Source: Rhodospirillales bacterium (GTDB lineage: Bacteria > Pseudomonadota > Alphaproteobacteria > Rhodospirillales > WMHbin7). From it: DNA of 64,000 nucleotides. This document shows, piece by piece, positions 43,104 through 51,669 of this stretch (its first letter is position 1; every line of letters starts with the position of its first letter). A program made the translations under genes and the position numbers. A model generated the notes under the pieces. That model was not told the origin of the DNA. It ran no database searches and was given only the letters and a program-made list of their open reading frames with translations. The stretch lies in NCBI GenBank assembly GCA_016215555.1, contig JACRJC010000040.1:23939-87938 (forward strand), in the 5' to 3' direction.

Positions 43104-44555
43104 CTACTTCAAATCTCTTATCGTCGCCGACATTTCGTCGGCGGTCTGAAAGACCTTGCTGGCCATGGTGTAGGCCTTCTGGGTGATGATCATGCGGGTG
43201 AATTCGTCTTCCAGCACCACGTTCGACTGTTCGACGGCGTTGGCGGTCCAGGTCGTCAGGGCTTCGTCGTTGACGCCGGTGGCGCGCACCACGATGTCGC
43301 CGGCATTCTCGTCATAGGCCCAGCGCGTGCCCGACAGCGCCATCAACTGGTTGGGGGCGTTGAAGGTGGCGACGGGAATTTGATAAAGCTGGCGGGTTTC
43401 GTTGTTGGAATAGGCGCCGACGAAGAAGCCGTCATTGGTGAAATAGGCGTCGCGCAGATAGCCGTTGACGTTGCCGTTCTGGTCGTAATTGTAGATCACG
43501 CTGTCGCCGGCAAACTGGGTCAGGCCCGACAGGTCGATGGAGACGGTCGAATCGGTCACCGGCGTGGCCGTCGAGGCCGCCGTCACCGACGAGGTGTAGT
43601 TGACGTCGTTCCACTGAATGGTGGTATCGACGAAGAAGTCGCCGCCAGCGCCCGCCGGCACAACCGTGGTCAAGCGCCCATCGCCGTCGAAGGTCAGGGT
43701 ATAGGGGCCGCCAGCCGCCGTGCCCGAGGTGCCGTTGGTGCCCAGCGTGAAGTCAAGCGTCCACACATTGTCCTGCACGGGGTCGGGCGTCAGGACGAAA
43801 TTGATCTGATCGCTTAGATAGTCGGTGACCCCGGAATCGGGATTGTCGACCGCCTTGTAGGCGGGAATGTTGAAAGTGAAGGTGTCGGACTTGTCGATAT
43901 TGGAATCGATATTGGCCCTCAGCACCATCGTGCTGGTGGCCTGTCCGGCCGAAAGCGTGTAGGGATCGGTGCGGATGGCCGACAATCCGGTCAGGGTGCT
44001 GGCCGGCGTGAATGCGCCGGTGGTGGCGTCGGCGGCGAAGGCCAGCAGATATTGGCCGTCCGGCGTCGCCAGATAGGTCGGCTGCAGATTGGCCGACGGC
44101 GGCTCGGCGCCGCGTGACGTCGTGTTGTTCCAGGTGTCGTTGTAGGAAACGCTGTAGGTCGTCGCCGTGGCGGCGGTCGTCGTGCTGGTCGTTGCCGCCG
44201 AATTATCGACCTGCCACATGAAACTGCCGGCGCGCCCGAACGTATAGTCGGTCATGCTGGACGGCATGCCGGCCTGGTTGCTGAGGATGAACATGCCCTG
44301 GCCGTTGATGGCCATGTCCAGATTGCCGCCGGTGCCCAGGATCGTGCCCTGACGATCGACGGCTTGGCGCGTCGCCTTGTCAACGCCGAAAATGTCCCAA
44401 CCGGGATAGCTTTCGGACAGCGAGGTCTTGAACAAATCCTCGGTCTTCTTGTAACCCGCCGTATTGATGTTGGCGACGTTCTGACCGATGACGTTCATGG
44501 CATGACTTTGCGCCATCATGGCGGTCATGCTGTTGGTGAAGGCGCCCCATAACAT
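43104..44555 (-). CDS. flgE: Flagellar hook / hook-basal body protein (FlgE-like)
   Basis: The 483-residue protein starts with the axial-protein motif MLWGAFTNSMTAMMAQSHAMNVIGQNVANINTAGYKKTE in its first 39 residues. It has the D0/D1 signature LDMAINGQGMFIL and a long Ser/Thr/Asn/Asp-rich variable middle. The terminal helix EFTRMIITQKAYTMASKVFQTADEM is shared by FlgE, FlgF and FlgG. Length and domain insertions favour hook protein FlgE or a close paralogue. No other flagellar gene is nearby. A strong AGGAG ribosome site and a consensus sigma-54 promoter precede it, in keeping with class-II flagellar expression. Confidence 0.88.
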   Translation of the reverse strand: MLWGAFTNSMTAMMAQSHAMNVIGQNVANINTAGYKKTEDLFKTSLSESYPGWDIFGVDKATRQAVDRQGTILGTGGNLDMAINGQGMFILSNQAGMPSSMTDYTFGRAGSFMWQVDNSAATTSTTTAATATTYSVSYNDTWNNTTSRGAEPPSANLQPTYLATPDGQYLLAFAADATTGAFTPASTLTGLSAIRTDPYTLSAGQATSTMVLRANIDSNIDKSDTFTFNIPAYKAVDNPDSGVTDYLSDQINFVLTPDPVQDNVWTLDFTLGTNGTSGTAAGGPYTLTFDGDGRLTTVVPAGAGGDFFVDTTIQWNDVNYTSSVTAASTATPVTDSTVSIDLSGLTQFAGDSVIYNYDQNGNVNGYLRDAYFTNDGFFVGAYSNNETRQLYQIPVATFNAPNQLMALSGTRWAYDENAGDIVVRATGVNDEALTTWTANAVEQSNVVLEDEFTRMIITQKAYTMASKVFQTADEMSATIRDLK

Positions 44556-44594
44556 GGTCCGGCTCCTGGTTGAGGTAATTCCTGACCAGTCCGC

Positions 44595-44610
44595 AGCAAG
44601 CCCCGTGCCA
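44595..44610 (-). promoter_or_regulatory. Sigma-54 promoter of the hook gene
   Basis: On the minus strand the sequence is TGGCACGGGGCTTGCT, an exact match to the -24/-12 consensus TGGCACG-N4-TTGCW. The hook start codon is about 40 bases further on. An RpoN- and activator-dependent class of flagellar genes is the expected context. Confidence 0.88.
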
Positions 44611-44725
44611 GCCGCGACCGGGAAAAAAGAACAGTCATTTCAAATGCCGCAAATGGGGGAGGCTGGGCAGGGTCTTCCGGTTCGGGCAAATTTTGCCGGG
44701 TTGTTCCCGTCGCCTGGGCAGATGT

Positions 44726-45871
44726 CTATTCGCACAAAGGCGCTTTCGGATCAAAACCGGCCAGAAAGGCCTTTGCGGCCAGTCGATGGCCCTCGGCATT
44801 CCAGTGAAAATCGCCGGGAATGAAGTAGCGGGCCAGGGTCTCGCGCGGCGCACCTTCGGTAAAGGCCGGAAACAGGCTGACAAACTGCGCATCGTGATTT
44901 TTGGCCCATTCATGCCAGTAATCCTGGTGACGGACCGCCTGCGGGTCTTTGAAAATCTGGTCCGGCCAGGGATAGACGGCAACGGTCAGCGCTATTCCAT
45001 GGCGTTTCAGAAGGTCGGACAGCCGATCCATGTTGGCCGTGGCTTTGGCACGGCCCCCTTCTCCATATTCGGCCCAGGCCTCGTCGTCGTAAGTCCAGCG
45101 GCTGGCCTTATGCGGCACGGTGGCGAATTCCATCATGTCGGCGGTCTCGACCTGCCAGAACGACTTTTCGAAGGCCTTGGCGGTTTGATAGCGCCGTTTC
45201 AAATCCTTGCGCACATAGGCCAGACGGTCGCGGATCAGCGTGAACACCCGGGCGGTAAGCGAGTGGTCGCGCAGGAAATGCCCGAACCGTTCCATGGTCG
45301 AGGGCGGCTCGGGGTCCGGAACGATCAGATTGCCGTCGGAATCTTCGGGATAAAGGTCAATTTCATCGCGGATGTCCGAGATATCGATGAATACGACGAC
45401 GCGTTCGGTCTTAAGACCCACGGTTTCAATCAGGTGTCGCGCCTTGCGCCAATAAACCGAAGGGGCATAGCCGCCGACGCCGGCGTTCAGAACCTCGATT
45501 CCCTTGCAGGCGACCTGCCCGGCGATTTGTCCAGCCATGCCTGTGGGGAAGTCGAAGCCGATCCCCTCGGTGAAGGAATCCCCCAACAGCAGCCAGCGTC
45601 CCTTCTGCCGGGCTAGATCGATGGCTCTGGGCGCGGCATCCTTGAACCCCAGCGCGTTGGTGGCGTAGCTGTAACGTACGGGTCCCCAGGCTTCGACGAT
45701 CTCGCGCATCGGCGCGATGTCGTGATGGTGCGTTTCCGAGCGCAGGCGGTGGTCATTGGTCGGATAGGTTTCGCGCCAGAACGGCAGATACGAATCGGCG
45801 GCATAGGCGAGCAGAACGTCCAGGACAACCGTGTAGGCGATGACCAGCAGGACATTCTTGCGCTTGATCAT
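44726..45871 (-). CDS. Membrane-anchored SGNH/GDSL hydrolase-like protein
   Basis: The 381-residue protein has an N-terminal anchor (RKNVLLVIAYTVVLDVLLAY). Its periplasmic SGNH domain has the block-I Ser in WLLLGDSFTEGIGFD near residue 95, block-II Gly in LNAGVGGYAPS, and the Asp-x-x-His pair in YFIPGDFHWNAEGH. The layout resembles AlgX/AlgJ-type O-acetyltransferases and other cell-surface acyl-modifying enzymes. The polymer acted on is unknown. The spacer 44556-44725 towards the hook gene holds only the sigma-54 site. Confidence 0.85.
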   Translation of the reverse strand: MIKRKNVLLVIAYTVVLDVLLAYAADSYLPFWRETYPTNDHRLRSETHHHDIAPMREIVEAWGPVRYSYATNALGFKDAAPRAIDLARQKGRWLLLGDSFTEGIGFDFPTGMAGQIAGQVACKGIEVLNAGVGGYAPSVYWRKARHLIETVGLKTERVVVFIDISDIRDEIDLYPEDSDGNLIVPDPEPPSTMERFGHFLRDHSLTARVFTLIRDRLAYVRKDLKRRYQTAKAFEKSFWQVETADMMEFATVPHKASRWTYDDEAWAEYGEGGRAKATANMDRLSDLLKRHGIALTVAVYPWPDQIFKDPQAVRHQDYWHEWAKNHDAQFVSLFPAFTEGAPRETLARYFIPGDFHWNAEGHRLAAKAFLAGFDPKAPLCE

Positions 45872-45911
45872 TGGATATCCGCGCTTCCGTTATCTGCCTG
45901 GTTTCAGAGAA

Positions 45912-47045
45912 TCAGATGAAATACGCCTTCAAGGGGGCGAAGCCGTTGAAGCCGATCGAGGAGTAGGTGGTGGTGTAGGCGCCGGTCGACAACAGCTCGA
46001 TCTTGTCGCCGACCTTGAGGTCGAGCGGCAATTGGTAGCCCGCCTTTTCGTAAAGAATGTCGGCGGAATCGCAAGTCGGGCCGGCCAGGACCACGGGGCC
46101 GGTTTCGCAGCCGTCATGCGGCGTGCGGATGCGGTATTTGATGGCCTCGTCCATGGTCTCGGCCAGGCCGCCGAACTTGCCGATGTCCAGATAGACCCAG
46201 CGGGCCTCGTCCTCGGCGTAGCTTTTCTTCGAAATCAGCACCACCTCGGTCTGAATGATGCCGGAATCGCCGACCAGCGAGCGACCGGGCTCGATGATCA
46301 TGGCCGGCAGGCGGTTGCCGAAATGATGGGTCATCGCCTTCATCACGGCATCGGCATAGGCGTCGATCTCATCGACGTCGGTGCGATAGCGGGCCGGAAA
46401 GCCGCCGCCCAGATTGACCATCTTCAATTCGATGCCGGCTTCGTTCAGCGCCGTGAACAGCATGGCGGCGCGCCCGACCGCGACGTCCCACTGGGCCAGA
46501 TCGGTCTGTTGCGAGCCGACATGGAACGAGACGCCGTACGGGTCGAGGCCCAAGTCGCGGGCCTGGATCAAGAGGTCGCGGGCCATCTCGATCTCGCAGC
46601 CGAATTTCCGCGACAGCGGCCAATCGGCGCCGGAATTATCGACCAGGATGCGGCAGAAGACTTTCGAGCCGGGGGCGGCCTGGGCCAACTTGTCCAACTC
46701 GGCCCGGCTGTCGAAGGCGAACAGGCGAACGCCCCGCGCAAAGGCGGCTTCGATGTCGCGCTGTTTCTTGATGGTGTTGCCAAAGGACAGGCGCGCCGGA
46801 TCGGCCCCGCAGTCAAGACACTGGTCGATCTCGGTCAGGCTGGCGGTGTCGAAGTTCGAGCCCATCCCGGCCAGCATCGAGACGATCTCGGGCGCGGGAT
46901 TGGCCTTGATGGCGTAATAGATTTCGGCGATCGGCAGCGAGCGCTTCAACGCCTTGAAATTCTCGGCGACGACGTCGAGATCGACGATCAGGCAAGGCGT
47001 CTCGGGCCGCTGTTCGGCCAGGAAACGGGCTATTTTCTGGGTCAT
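45912..47045 (-). CDS. Fold-III PLP decarboxylase, ornithine decarboxylase-type
   Basis: The 377-residue protein has an alanine-racemase-like barrel. The PLP lysine is in IYYAIKANPAPEI (K47), with HVGSQQTD, NLGGGFPARY, EPGRSLV, and the C-terminal GPTCDSADIL carrying the catalytic cysteine of eukaryotic-type ornithine decarboxylases. It probably makes putrescine or cadaverine in the cytoplasm; ornithine versus lysine preference is not decided. ATG 47045 is preferred. Its start overlaps the stop of a 44-residue upstream ORF by the ATGA arrangement, so translation is probably coupled to it, as with regulated polyamine genes. Confidence 0.92.
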   Translation of the reverse strand: MTQKIARFLAEQRPETPCLIVDLDVVAENFKALKRSLPIAEIYYAIKANPAPEIVSMLAGMGSNFDTASLTEIDQCLDCGADPARLSFGNTIKKQRDIEAAFARGVRLFAFDSRAELDKLAQAAPGSKVFCRILVDNSGADWPLSRKFGCEIEMARDLLIQARDLGLDPYGVSFHVGSQQTDLAQWDVAVGRAAMLFTALNEAGIELKMVNLGGGFPARYRTDVDEIDAYADAVMKAMTHHFGNRLPAMIIEPGRSLVGDSGIIQTEVVLISKKSYAEDEARWVYLDIGKFGGLAETMDEAIKYRIRTPHDGCETGPVVLAGPTCDSADILYEKAGYQLPLDLKVGDKIELLSTGAYTTTYSSIGFNGFAPLKAYFI

Positions 47046-47176
47046 CGGCGACGCCCCCCAAGACCCCGCTTGGGAAAAAAGCGGACAGAGCAAGGGACCG
47101 CAATCCGGGCCAGGCCGGAACGGCTGCGGGGGGCATAATGATGATTAGGCGCGTCGCCGCGCTTCATCTCGGACAT
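47042..47176 (-). CDS. Upstream ORF (44 residues) coupled to the decarboxylase gene
   Basis: ATG 47176 opens a 44-codon frame starting MSEMKRGDAPNHHYAPRS, rich in Arg, Pro and His and ending GGRRR. TGAGGAT at about eight bases before the ATG serves as a ribosome site, and the stop overlaps the decarboxylase ATG exactly. I recognise no domain. A leader peptide sensing arginine/ornithine or polyamine levels is plausible in view of its arginine content and position. Such leader control is known for enterobacterial speF but with an unrelated peptide. Confidence 0.55.
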   Translation of the reverse strand: MSEMKRGDAPNHHYAPRSRSGLARIAVPCSVRFFPKRGLGGRRR

Positions 47177-47249
47177 GGTCACATCCTCACAAGTTGCCGT
47201 TGGCGACAAGTAAGAACACAACAACGTCGTTGCTTAACCTTCCGAGATT

Positions 47250-47302
47250 GCCCGTGGGCCAGAGGCACGTGCGCGTATGCGTCTATAGCCGCTATATACG
47301 CG
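47250..47302 (-). promoter_or_regulatory. Stem-loop-rich 5' region of the decarboxylase transcript
   Basis: The gap between phaR and the upstream ORF (47177-47397) contains nested dyads: TATAGC-C-GCTATA (47284-47296), flanked by CGCGTA (47272-47277) and TACGCG (47297-47302), the palindrome GCACGTGC (47265-47272), and GCCC-GT-GGGC (47250-47259). A long structured leader would fit the speF-type RNA leaders described before alphaproteobacterial ornithine decarboxylases, but I could not match the conserved motif by eye. Confidence 0.4.
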
Positions 47303-47397
47303 AATTGGGCGGGAAGAAAAGAGAAAATTTTACGTCAGCCCCATTTTTTTGCCGCTCCCGCCTTCCGCCCCGGCACGAAAGGGCGCGGTCGGGCGGG

Positions 47398-48021
47398 CTA
47401 TTTCTTGCCGGACTGGGCCATGAAATCGTCGATCTGGCGCTGCAGCCCCTCGATCTTGGTCTGCAGATCGGAGAGCGCCTGCGTTCCCTTCTCGCCGACG
47501 GCGGGCAGGCTGGGCGCGTTGGCCGACATGCCCTGAATGGCCTCGGCGTTCTGCTTCATAAAGGGCGCCCACATCTTCATGGCATTCTCGAAGAAAGCCA
47601 TGTTCTGGTTGCCGACATCATCAAGGCGTCCGAAGGGGAACAAGGGGCCCCAGGCGTTTTGCAGCATGTTGCGGAACTGCTCTTGGTTGCGGGCGAAGCT
47701 TTGCATGCTGACTTCCAGATAGCGCGGCACCAGATGCTGCAGATTGTCGCCGTAAAAGCCGATGAGCTGGCGCAAAAAGCCGATCGGCAGCAGATTCTGC
47801 CCGCCCTTGCCCTCTTCCTCGACGATGATCTGGGTCAGGACCGAGCGGGTGATGTCCTCGCCGGTCTTGGCGTCGAAAACCTGAAAATCGACCCCGTCCT
47901 TGACCATCTGGCACAGATGGTCGAGCGTGACGTAGCTGGAAGTGGCGGTGTTGTAAAGCCGCCGGTTGGCGTATTTCTTGATGGTGACGGGGGCGCTGGC
48001 TTCGGTCGCAGAATCGGACAT
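47398..48021 (-). CDS. phaR: Polyhydroxyalkanoate synthesis regulator PhaR
   Basis: The 207-residue protein starts with the PhaR DNA-binding domain: TIKKYANRRLYNTATSSYVTL, then DHLCQMVKDGVDFQVFDAKTGEDITR. The granule-associated region that follows (QNLLPIGFLRQLIGFYGDNLQHLVPRYLE) ends in an aromatic and Gln/Met-rich tail. PhaR binds PHB granules and represses phasin and its own gene until polymer appears. The intergenic region upstream carries a GCCGCAGTGCAA site resembling the sites at phaZ and the 46-residue gene. It diverges from the phasin-like and PhaC-like genes. Confidence 0.95.
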   Translation of the reverse strand: MSDSATEASAPVTIKKYANRRLYNTATSSYVTLDHLCQMVKDGVDFQVFDAKTGEDITRSVLTQIIVEEEGKGGQNLLPIGFLRQLIGFYGDNLQHLVPRYLEVSMQSFARNQEQFRNMLQNAWGPLFPFGRLDDVGNQNMAFFENAMKMWAPFMKQNAEAIQGMSANAPSLPAVGEKGTQALSDLQTKIEGLQRQIDDFMAQSGKK

Positions 48022-48085
48022 GATCTTTCCTTTCCGGGGGGCGGAAGGCCCAGAATTTCTGGGATTATCCTAATCGACCCCTCGC

Positions 48086-48095
48086 CGCAGTGCAA
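48086..48095. promoter_or_regulatory. Candidate PhaR-binding site before phaR
   Basis: CGCAGTGCAA (complement TTGCACTGCG) lies about 65 bases before the phaR start and 75 before the phasin-like gene. It shares TGCACTGC with sites in front of phaZ (62085) and the small membrane-protein gene (59078). PhaR of other Alphaproteobacteria recognises TGC-rich dyads, so autoregulation is likely but unproven. Confidence 0.55.
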
Positions 48096-48169
48096 AAGCT
48101 CTTTCGCGGTCGCGGGAGGGGGGCTGCAAAGCCCTTTCCCGGGCACCTGAATTGAGGGATAGTCTAGCC

Positions 48170-48568
48170 ATGAGCGACACACCGCCCAAGGACGAAAAGC
48201 CCGGCCCCGACCTGCAGGAGCTGGCCAAGCGCTATCTTGACCAGTGGAACCGGCAGATGGGAGCCATGGGCAGCGATCCGGCCCTGGCCAAGGCCATGGC
48301 CGAGGCCTTCGCCAGAAGTTACGAGGCCATGAGCCAGGGCATGGCCGTCTTTGCGCAAGGCGTCATGAAAACGGGAGAGGCCCATGCCCCGCAATCCGCG
48401 CGCCCAAGGCCCCAGACCGCTGGTGCTGCATCTGGCGGTGCAGATGGCCAGCTTGCTGGGCTCGCTGGCCGCCTTGCCGCTCTTGAAAAACGCGTCGCCC
48501 AGCTTGAAGGGGCCGCTCTCAAGCCTGGGCCCGGAACTCGCCGCCGCAAACCTCGAGGCGCTGCATAA
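48170..48568 (+). CDS. Small phasin-like or PHA-associated protein
   Basis: The 132-residue protein has a helical N-terminal part (PDLQELAKRYLDQWNRQMGAM) and a second helix with KAMAEAFARSYEAMSQGMA. A low-complexity linker and a coiled coil (LAGRLAALEKRVAQLEG) precede a basic tail. The pattern recalls granule-binding phasins, and location next to phaR and a PhaC-like gene supports this, but I cannot assign the family. The last 185 bases overlap the PhaC-like frame in another phase; the basic KKxR-rich tail is entirely within this overlap. Confidence 0.6.
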   Translation: MSDTPPKDEKPGPDLQELAKRYLDQWNRQMGAMGSDPALAKAMAEAFARSYEAMSQGMAVFAQGVMKTGEAHAPQSARPRPQTAGAASGGADGQLAGLAGRLAALEKRVAQLEGAALKPGPGTRRRKPRGAA

Positions 48569-49589
48569 GGCGGTTCTGGCCGAGGCCGACCGCCAGATCC
48601 AGGATTTCTTGCAAGGCGTTCTGGCCTGGCAGGGCAATCCCTATCATCGTCCGCTGGCCGATCCGCCGGTTCTATTGACCGAAGGCACGACAAGGCTTCT
48701 GGATTACGGAGGCACGGGCCGGTTGGGCGCCGTGCTGCTCATCCCCTCGCTGGTCAACCGGGCTTATATCCTCGATCTCGCCCCGGGCCGCAGCCTGGCC
48801 CGCTTTCTGGCCTTGCAGGGGCATCGGGTCTTTCTGATCGATTGGGACCAGCCCGGCGAAGCCGAGCGCGATTTCGGCCTGAGCGACTATATCGCGGGCC
48901 GGCTCGAGCGGGCCTTGCGGGTCTGCGTGCGGGCCCATGGCTCGAAACTGGCGCTGGCCGGCTATTGCATGGGCGGTTTGCTGGCCCTGGCCCTGGCCCA
49001 GCGCCGGCCCGAGGCGGTTTCCAGGCTGGCCCTGCTGGCCGCCCCTTGGGATTTCCATGCCGGCAAGGCCGAGCAGGCCCAGTTGCTGGCCAGTCTGAAG
49101 CCCGTTCTCGAGCCCTTGCTGGAGGCTTTGGGCGAAATGCCGCTCGACATGCTGCAGGCCCTGTTCGCCGCCCTCGATCCCGATCTGGCGCCGCGCAAGT
49201 TCCGCGCCTTCGCCCATCTGGCCAAAGAATCGCCCGAGGCTCAGGCCTTCGTCTCGCTGGAAGACTGGGCCAATGACGGCGTGCCGCTGACCAAGAAGGT
49301 GGCCCAGGAAACCCTGTTTGGCTGGTATGGCGACAATCGGCCTTTCAAAGGGACATGGGAGATCGCGGGCTTGGCCGTGAAGCCGCAGGAAATCGCCTGC
49401 CCGGCGCTGGTGGCGGTGCCGGGCCAGGACCGCATCGTGCCGCCGGCCTCGGCCCGGGCGGTTTTCAGCCAACTGCCCAAGGCCCGGCTGCTGGAAGTGG
49501 CCGCCGGCCATATCGGCATGATGGTCGGCAAAGGGGCCGAGGAGAAGCTGTACCGGCCACTTTCAGATTGGCTTCAAGCCTCATGGTGA
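48384..49589 (+). CDS. PhaC-like poly(hydroxyalkanoate) synthase family protein
   Basis: The 401-residue protein has a helical N-terminus (about 1-75) and an alpha/beta-hydrolase domain of PhaC type: HRPLADPPVLLTEGTTRLLDYG, GAVLLIPSLVNRAYILDL and FLIDWDQPGEAERDFGLSDY. The lipase-like box GYCMGG has Cys at 195 in place of Ser, followed by the Asp in PGQDRIVPP and His in AAGHIGMMVG. This is the Cys-Asp-His triad of PHA synthases. At 401 residues it is shorter than class I PhaC and closer to the short class III form. The start overlaps the phasin-like ORF; the stop lies inside a dispersed repeat. Confidence 0.87.
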   Translation: MPRNPRAQGPRPLVLHLAVQMASLLGSLAALPLLKNASPSLKGPLSSLGPELAAANLEALHKAVLAEADRQIQDFLQGVLAWQGNPYHRPLADPPVLLTEGTTRLLDYGGTGRLGAVLLIPSLVNRAYILDLAPGRSLARFLALQGHRVFLIDWDQPGEAERDFGLSDYIAGRLERALRVCVRAHGSKLALAGYCMGGLLALALAQRRPEAVSRLALLAAPWDFHAGKAEQAQLLASLKPVLEPLLEALGEMPLDMLQALFAALDPDLAPRKFRAFAHLAKESPEAQAFVSLEDWANDGVPLTKKVAQETLFGWYGDNRPFKGTWEIAGLAVKPQEIACPALVAVPGQDRIVPPASARAVFSQLPKARLLEVAAGHIGMMVGKGAEEKLYRPLSDWLQASW

Positions 49590-49659
49590 GGAGCCGCGAT
49601 GGCGGCGTCTCGAACCATGAGGCCTCATCCTTCGAGACGCTTCGCTCCTCAGGATGAGG
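49578..49659. repeat. Two tandem palindromic repeats covering two gene ends
   Basis: Element A (49578-49623) is bounded by GCCTCATGG and CCATGAGGC. Element B (49623-49659) is bounded by CCTCATCCT and AGGATGAGG. Both have the core GAGACG/GTCTCG with a GC-rich loop. A related repeat is at 63931-63981. Element A supplies the final codons and stop of the PhaC-like gene; element B supplies the last codons and stop of mtnA. Confidence 0.85.
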
Positions 49660-50746
49660 CGGACGGAAACAAACCCTTAAGTCCCTCGGCCGAAGCGGCG
49701 CAGACGCCTTTCTCGGTAATCAGCGCCGTCACCAGACGGGCCGGGGTAACGTCGAAGGCCGGATTGGCGACCGGGCTGCCCATGGGCGTCACCTGCACTT
49801 TCATGATCCGGCCATCATCCGTTCGGCCCTGCAGATGGCTGACCTCTTCGCCGTTGCGCTCTTCGATGGGGATATCCTTGACCCCGTCTTCCAGCGTCCA
49901 GTCGATGGTCGGGCTGGGCAGCGCCACATAGAAGGGCACCTTGTTGTCATGCGCGGCCAGGGCCTTCAAATAGGTGCCGATCTTGTTGCAGACATCGCCC
50001 CTGGCTGTGGTGCGGTCGGTGCCGACGATGCACAGATCGACCAGGCCATGCTGCATGTAATGGCCGCCGGCATTGTCGACGATGACGGCGTGCGAGACGC
50101 CATGGCTTTTCAGCTCCCAGGCGGTCAGGCTGGCGCCTTGGTTGCGCGGGCGCGTTTCATCGACCCAGACATGGACGGGGATTCCGGCGTCATGGGCGGC
50201 ATAGATGGGGGCGATGGCGGTGCCCCAATCCACCGTCGCCAGCCAGCCGGCGTTGCAATGGGTGAGGATATTGACGCGGCCTTGCTTGCCCTTGGCCTCC
50301 CAGGCTTTCTGGATCAGAGCCAAGCCGTTGCGCCCGATGGCGGCATTGATGTCGACATCCTCGTCGCAGACAGCTGCCGCCTCGGCCCAGGCAGCTTCCG
50401 GGCGCATGCCGCGATGCACCGGCGTCAGGCGCGCTTTCATGCGATCCAAGGCCCAGCGCAGATTGATGGCCGTGGGGCGGGTTCCCAGCAGCGAGGCATA
50501 GGCGTTCTCGAGACCGGCATCCGAGGAATCGTCATTCATCGCCATGGCCATTCCATAGGCCGCCGTGGCGCCGATGAGCGGCGCTCCGCGCACCAGCATT
50601 TCCATGATGGCGTGCGCGGCCTCTTCCATCGTCTCCAGGCGCACGGTCACGAATTCGTGCGGCAGGCACGTCTGGTCGATGATCTCGACGGCCTGACCGG
50701 CGGGAGCGGGCCAGATGGTGCGGTAAGGGGTGCCGTTGATTTTCAT
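49649..50746 (-). CDS. mtnA: Methylthioribose-1-phosphate isomerase
   Basis: The 365-residue protein has the eIF2B-like fold of Mtn[45 protein letters not shown] (catalytic Cys of NAGWLA context), [18 protein letters not shown] and [23 protein letters not shown]. It converts MTR-1-P to MTRu-1-P in methionine salvage, directly after MtnP's reaction. The start overlaps the mtnP stop (ATGA at 50743-50746). The final few residues (SASS) are encoded within a palindromic repeat, so the true ancestral C-terminus may have been altered. Confidence 0.94.
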   Translation of the reverse strand: MKINGTPYRTIWPAPAGQAVEIIDQTCLPHEFVTVRLETMEEAAHAIMEMLVRGAPLIGATAAYGMAMAMNDDSSDAGLENAYASLLGTRPTAINLRWALDRMKARLTPVHRGMRPEAAWAEAAAVCDEDVDINAAIGRNGLALIQKAWEAKGKQGRVNILTHCNAGWLATVDWGTAIAPIYAAHDAGIPVHVWVDETRPRNQGASLTAWELKSHGVSHAVIVDNAGGHYMQHGLVDLCIVGTDRTTARGDVCNKIGTYLKALAAHDNKVPFYVALPSPTIDWTLEDGVKDIPIEERNGEEVSHLQGRTDDGRIMKVQVTPMGSPVANPAFDVTPARLVTALITEKGVCAASAEGLKGLFPSASS

Positions 50747-51618
50747 TTCCCCAACACCCTTCCCGCCACGGCATCCAATTTCGCCAGCAGCGCCGGGTCG
50801 CGCTTGTCTTGCGCGGTGATCAGGGCGAAGTCGAGCGCATGGTCGCAGCCCTTGGGGCAGGCGCTGGGCCGGTCCTTCAGCTTGGGAGCGACATGACGGA
50901 CCAGTTCGCGGGCCTTGTCGGCGTTTTCCAGCAGCACCTTGACGATGGCGTCGACCGTGACGTGATCGTGGTCGGGATGCCAGCAGTCATAGTCGGTGAC
51001 CATGGCGATGGTGGCGTAGCAGATCTCGGCCTCGCGGGCCAATTTGGCTTCCGGCATATTGGTCATGCCGATGACATGGGCCCCCCAGGAGCGGTAAAGG
51101 ATGGACTCGGCCAGGGTCGAGAATTGCGGCCCTTCCATCACCACATAGGTGCCGCCGCGCTGATGCGGGATGCCCAGTTCGCGCAGGGCTTCCTGGGCGC
51201 AATCGCCCAATCGTCCGCAGACCGGATGGCCAAGACCGACATGGGCCACGCAGCCGGTGCCGAAGAAGGATTTGACGCGGGCGAAACTGCGGTCGATGAA
51301 CTGATCGACGACCACGAAGGTGCCGGGCGGCAGGTCTTCGCGCAAAGACCCCACGGCGCTGACCGACAGGATGTCGGTGACCCCGGCCCGTTTCATGGCG
51401 TCGATATTGGCCTGATAGTTCAGTTCCGACGGCGGAATGCGATGGCCGCGCCCGTGCCTTGGCAGGAAGACCAGTTTCTGGCCGTCCAGCTCGGCGAACA
51501 GCAGTTCGTCGGAGGGCTCGCCCCAGGGCGTGTCGATATGCCGCCATTGGGGATTGACGAGGCCGGGGATGTCATAGACGCCGCTGCCGCCGATGATGCC
51601 AAGCACGGTTTCCTTCAT
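50743..51618 (-). CDS. mtnP: 5'-methylthioadenosine phosphorylase
   Basis: The 291-residue protein has the MTAP/PNP fold: [36 protein letters not shown] and [20 protein letters not shown]. The substrate-pocket stretch is [15 protein letters not shown], with [27 protein letters not shown]. It releases adenine from methylthioadenosine, a by-product of polyamine synthesis, and feeds MtnA. The decarboxylase at 45912 is a possible source of the polyamine pathway. ATG 51618 is chosen; a hairpin with a T-run ends 16 bases before it. Confidence 0.94.
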   Translation of the reverse strand: MKETVLGIIGGSGVYDIPGLVNPQWRHIDTPWGEPSDELLFAELDGQKLVFLPRHGRGHRIPPSELNYQANIDAMKRAGVTDILSVSAVGSLREDLPPGTFVVVDQFIDRSFARVKSFFGTGCVAHVGLGHPVCGRLGDCAQEALRELGIPHQRGGTYVVMEGPQFSTLAESILYRSWGAHVIGMTNMPEAKLAREAEICYATIAMVTDYDCWHPDHDHVTVDAIVKVLLENADKARELVRHVAPKLKDRPSACPKGCDHALDFALITAQDKRDPALLAKLDAVAGRVLGK

Positions 51619-51633
51619 GGTCTTGATCTCCAG

Positions 51634-51669
51634 AAACGAAAAGGCCGCCAGGGTTCCCCCGGGCGGCCT
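51634..51669 (-). terminator. Terminator-like hairpin just upstream of mtnP
   Basis: Minus strand AGGCCGCC (51669-51662) pairs with GGCGGCCT (51649-51642) and is followed by TTTTCGTTT. Only about 16 bases separate it from the mtnP start. It could end the petABC transcript, or it could be an attenuator in the mtnPA leader. Two further dyads lie upstream: CCGCAAA/TTTGCGG and GCGCGT/ACGCGC. Confidence 0.65.
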
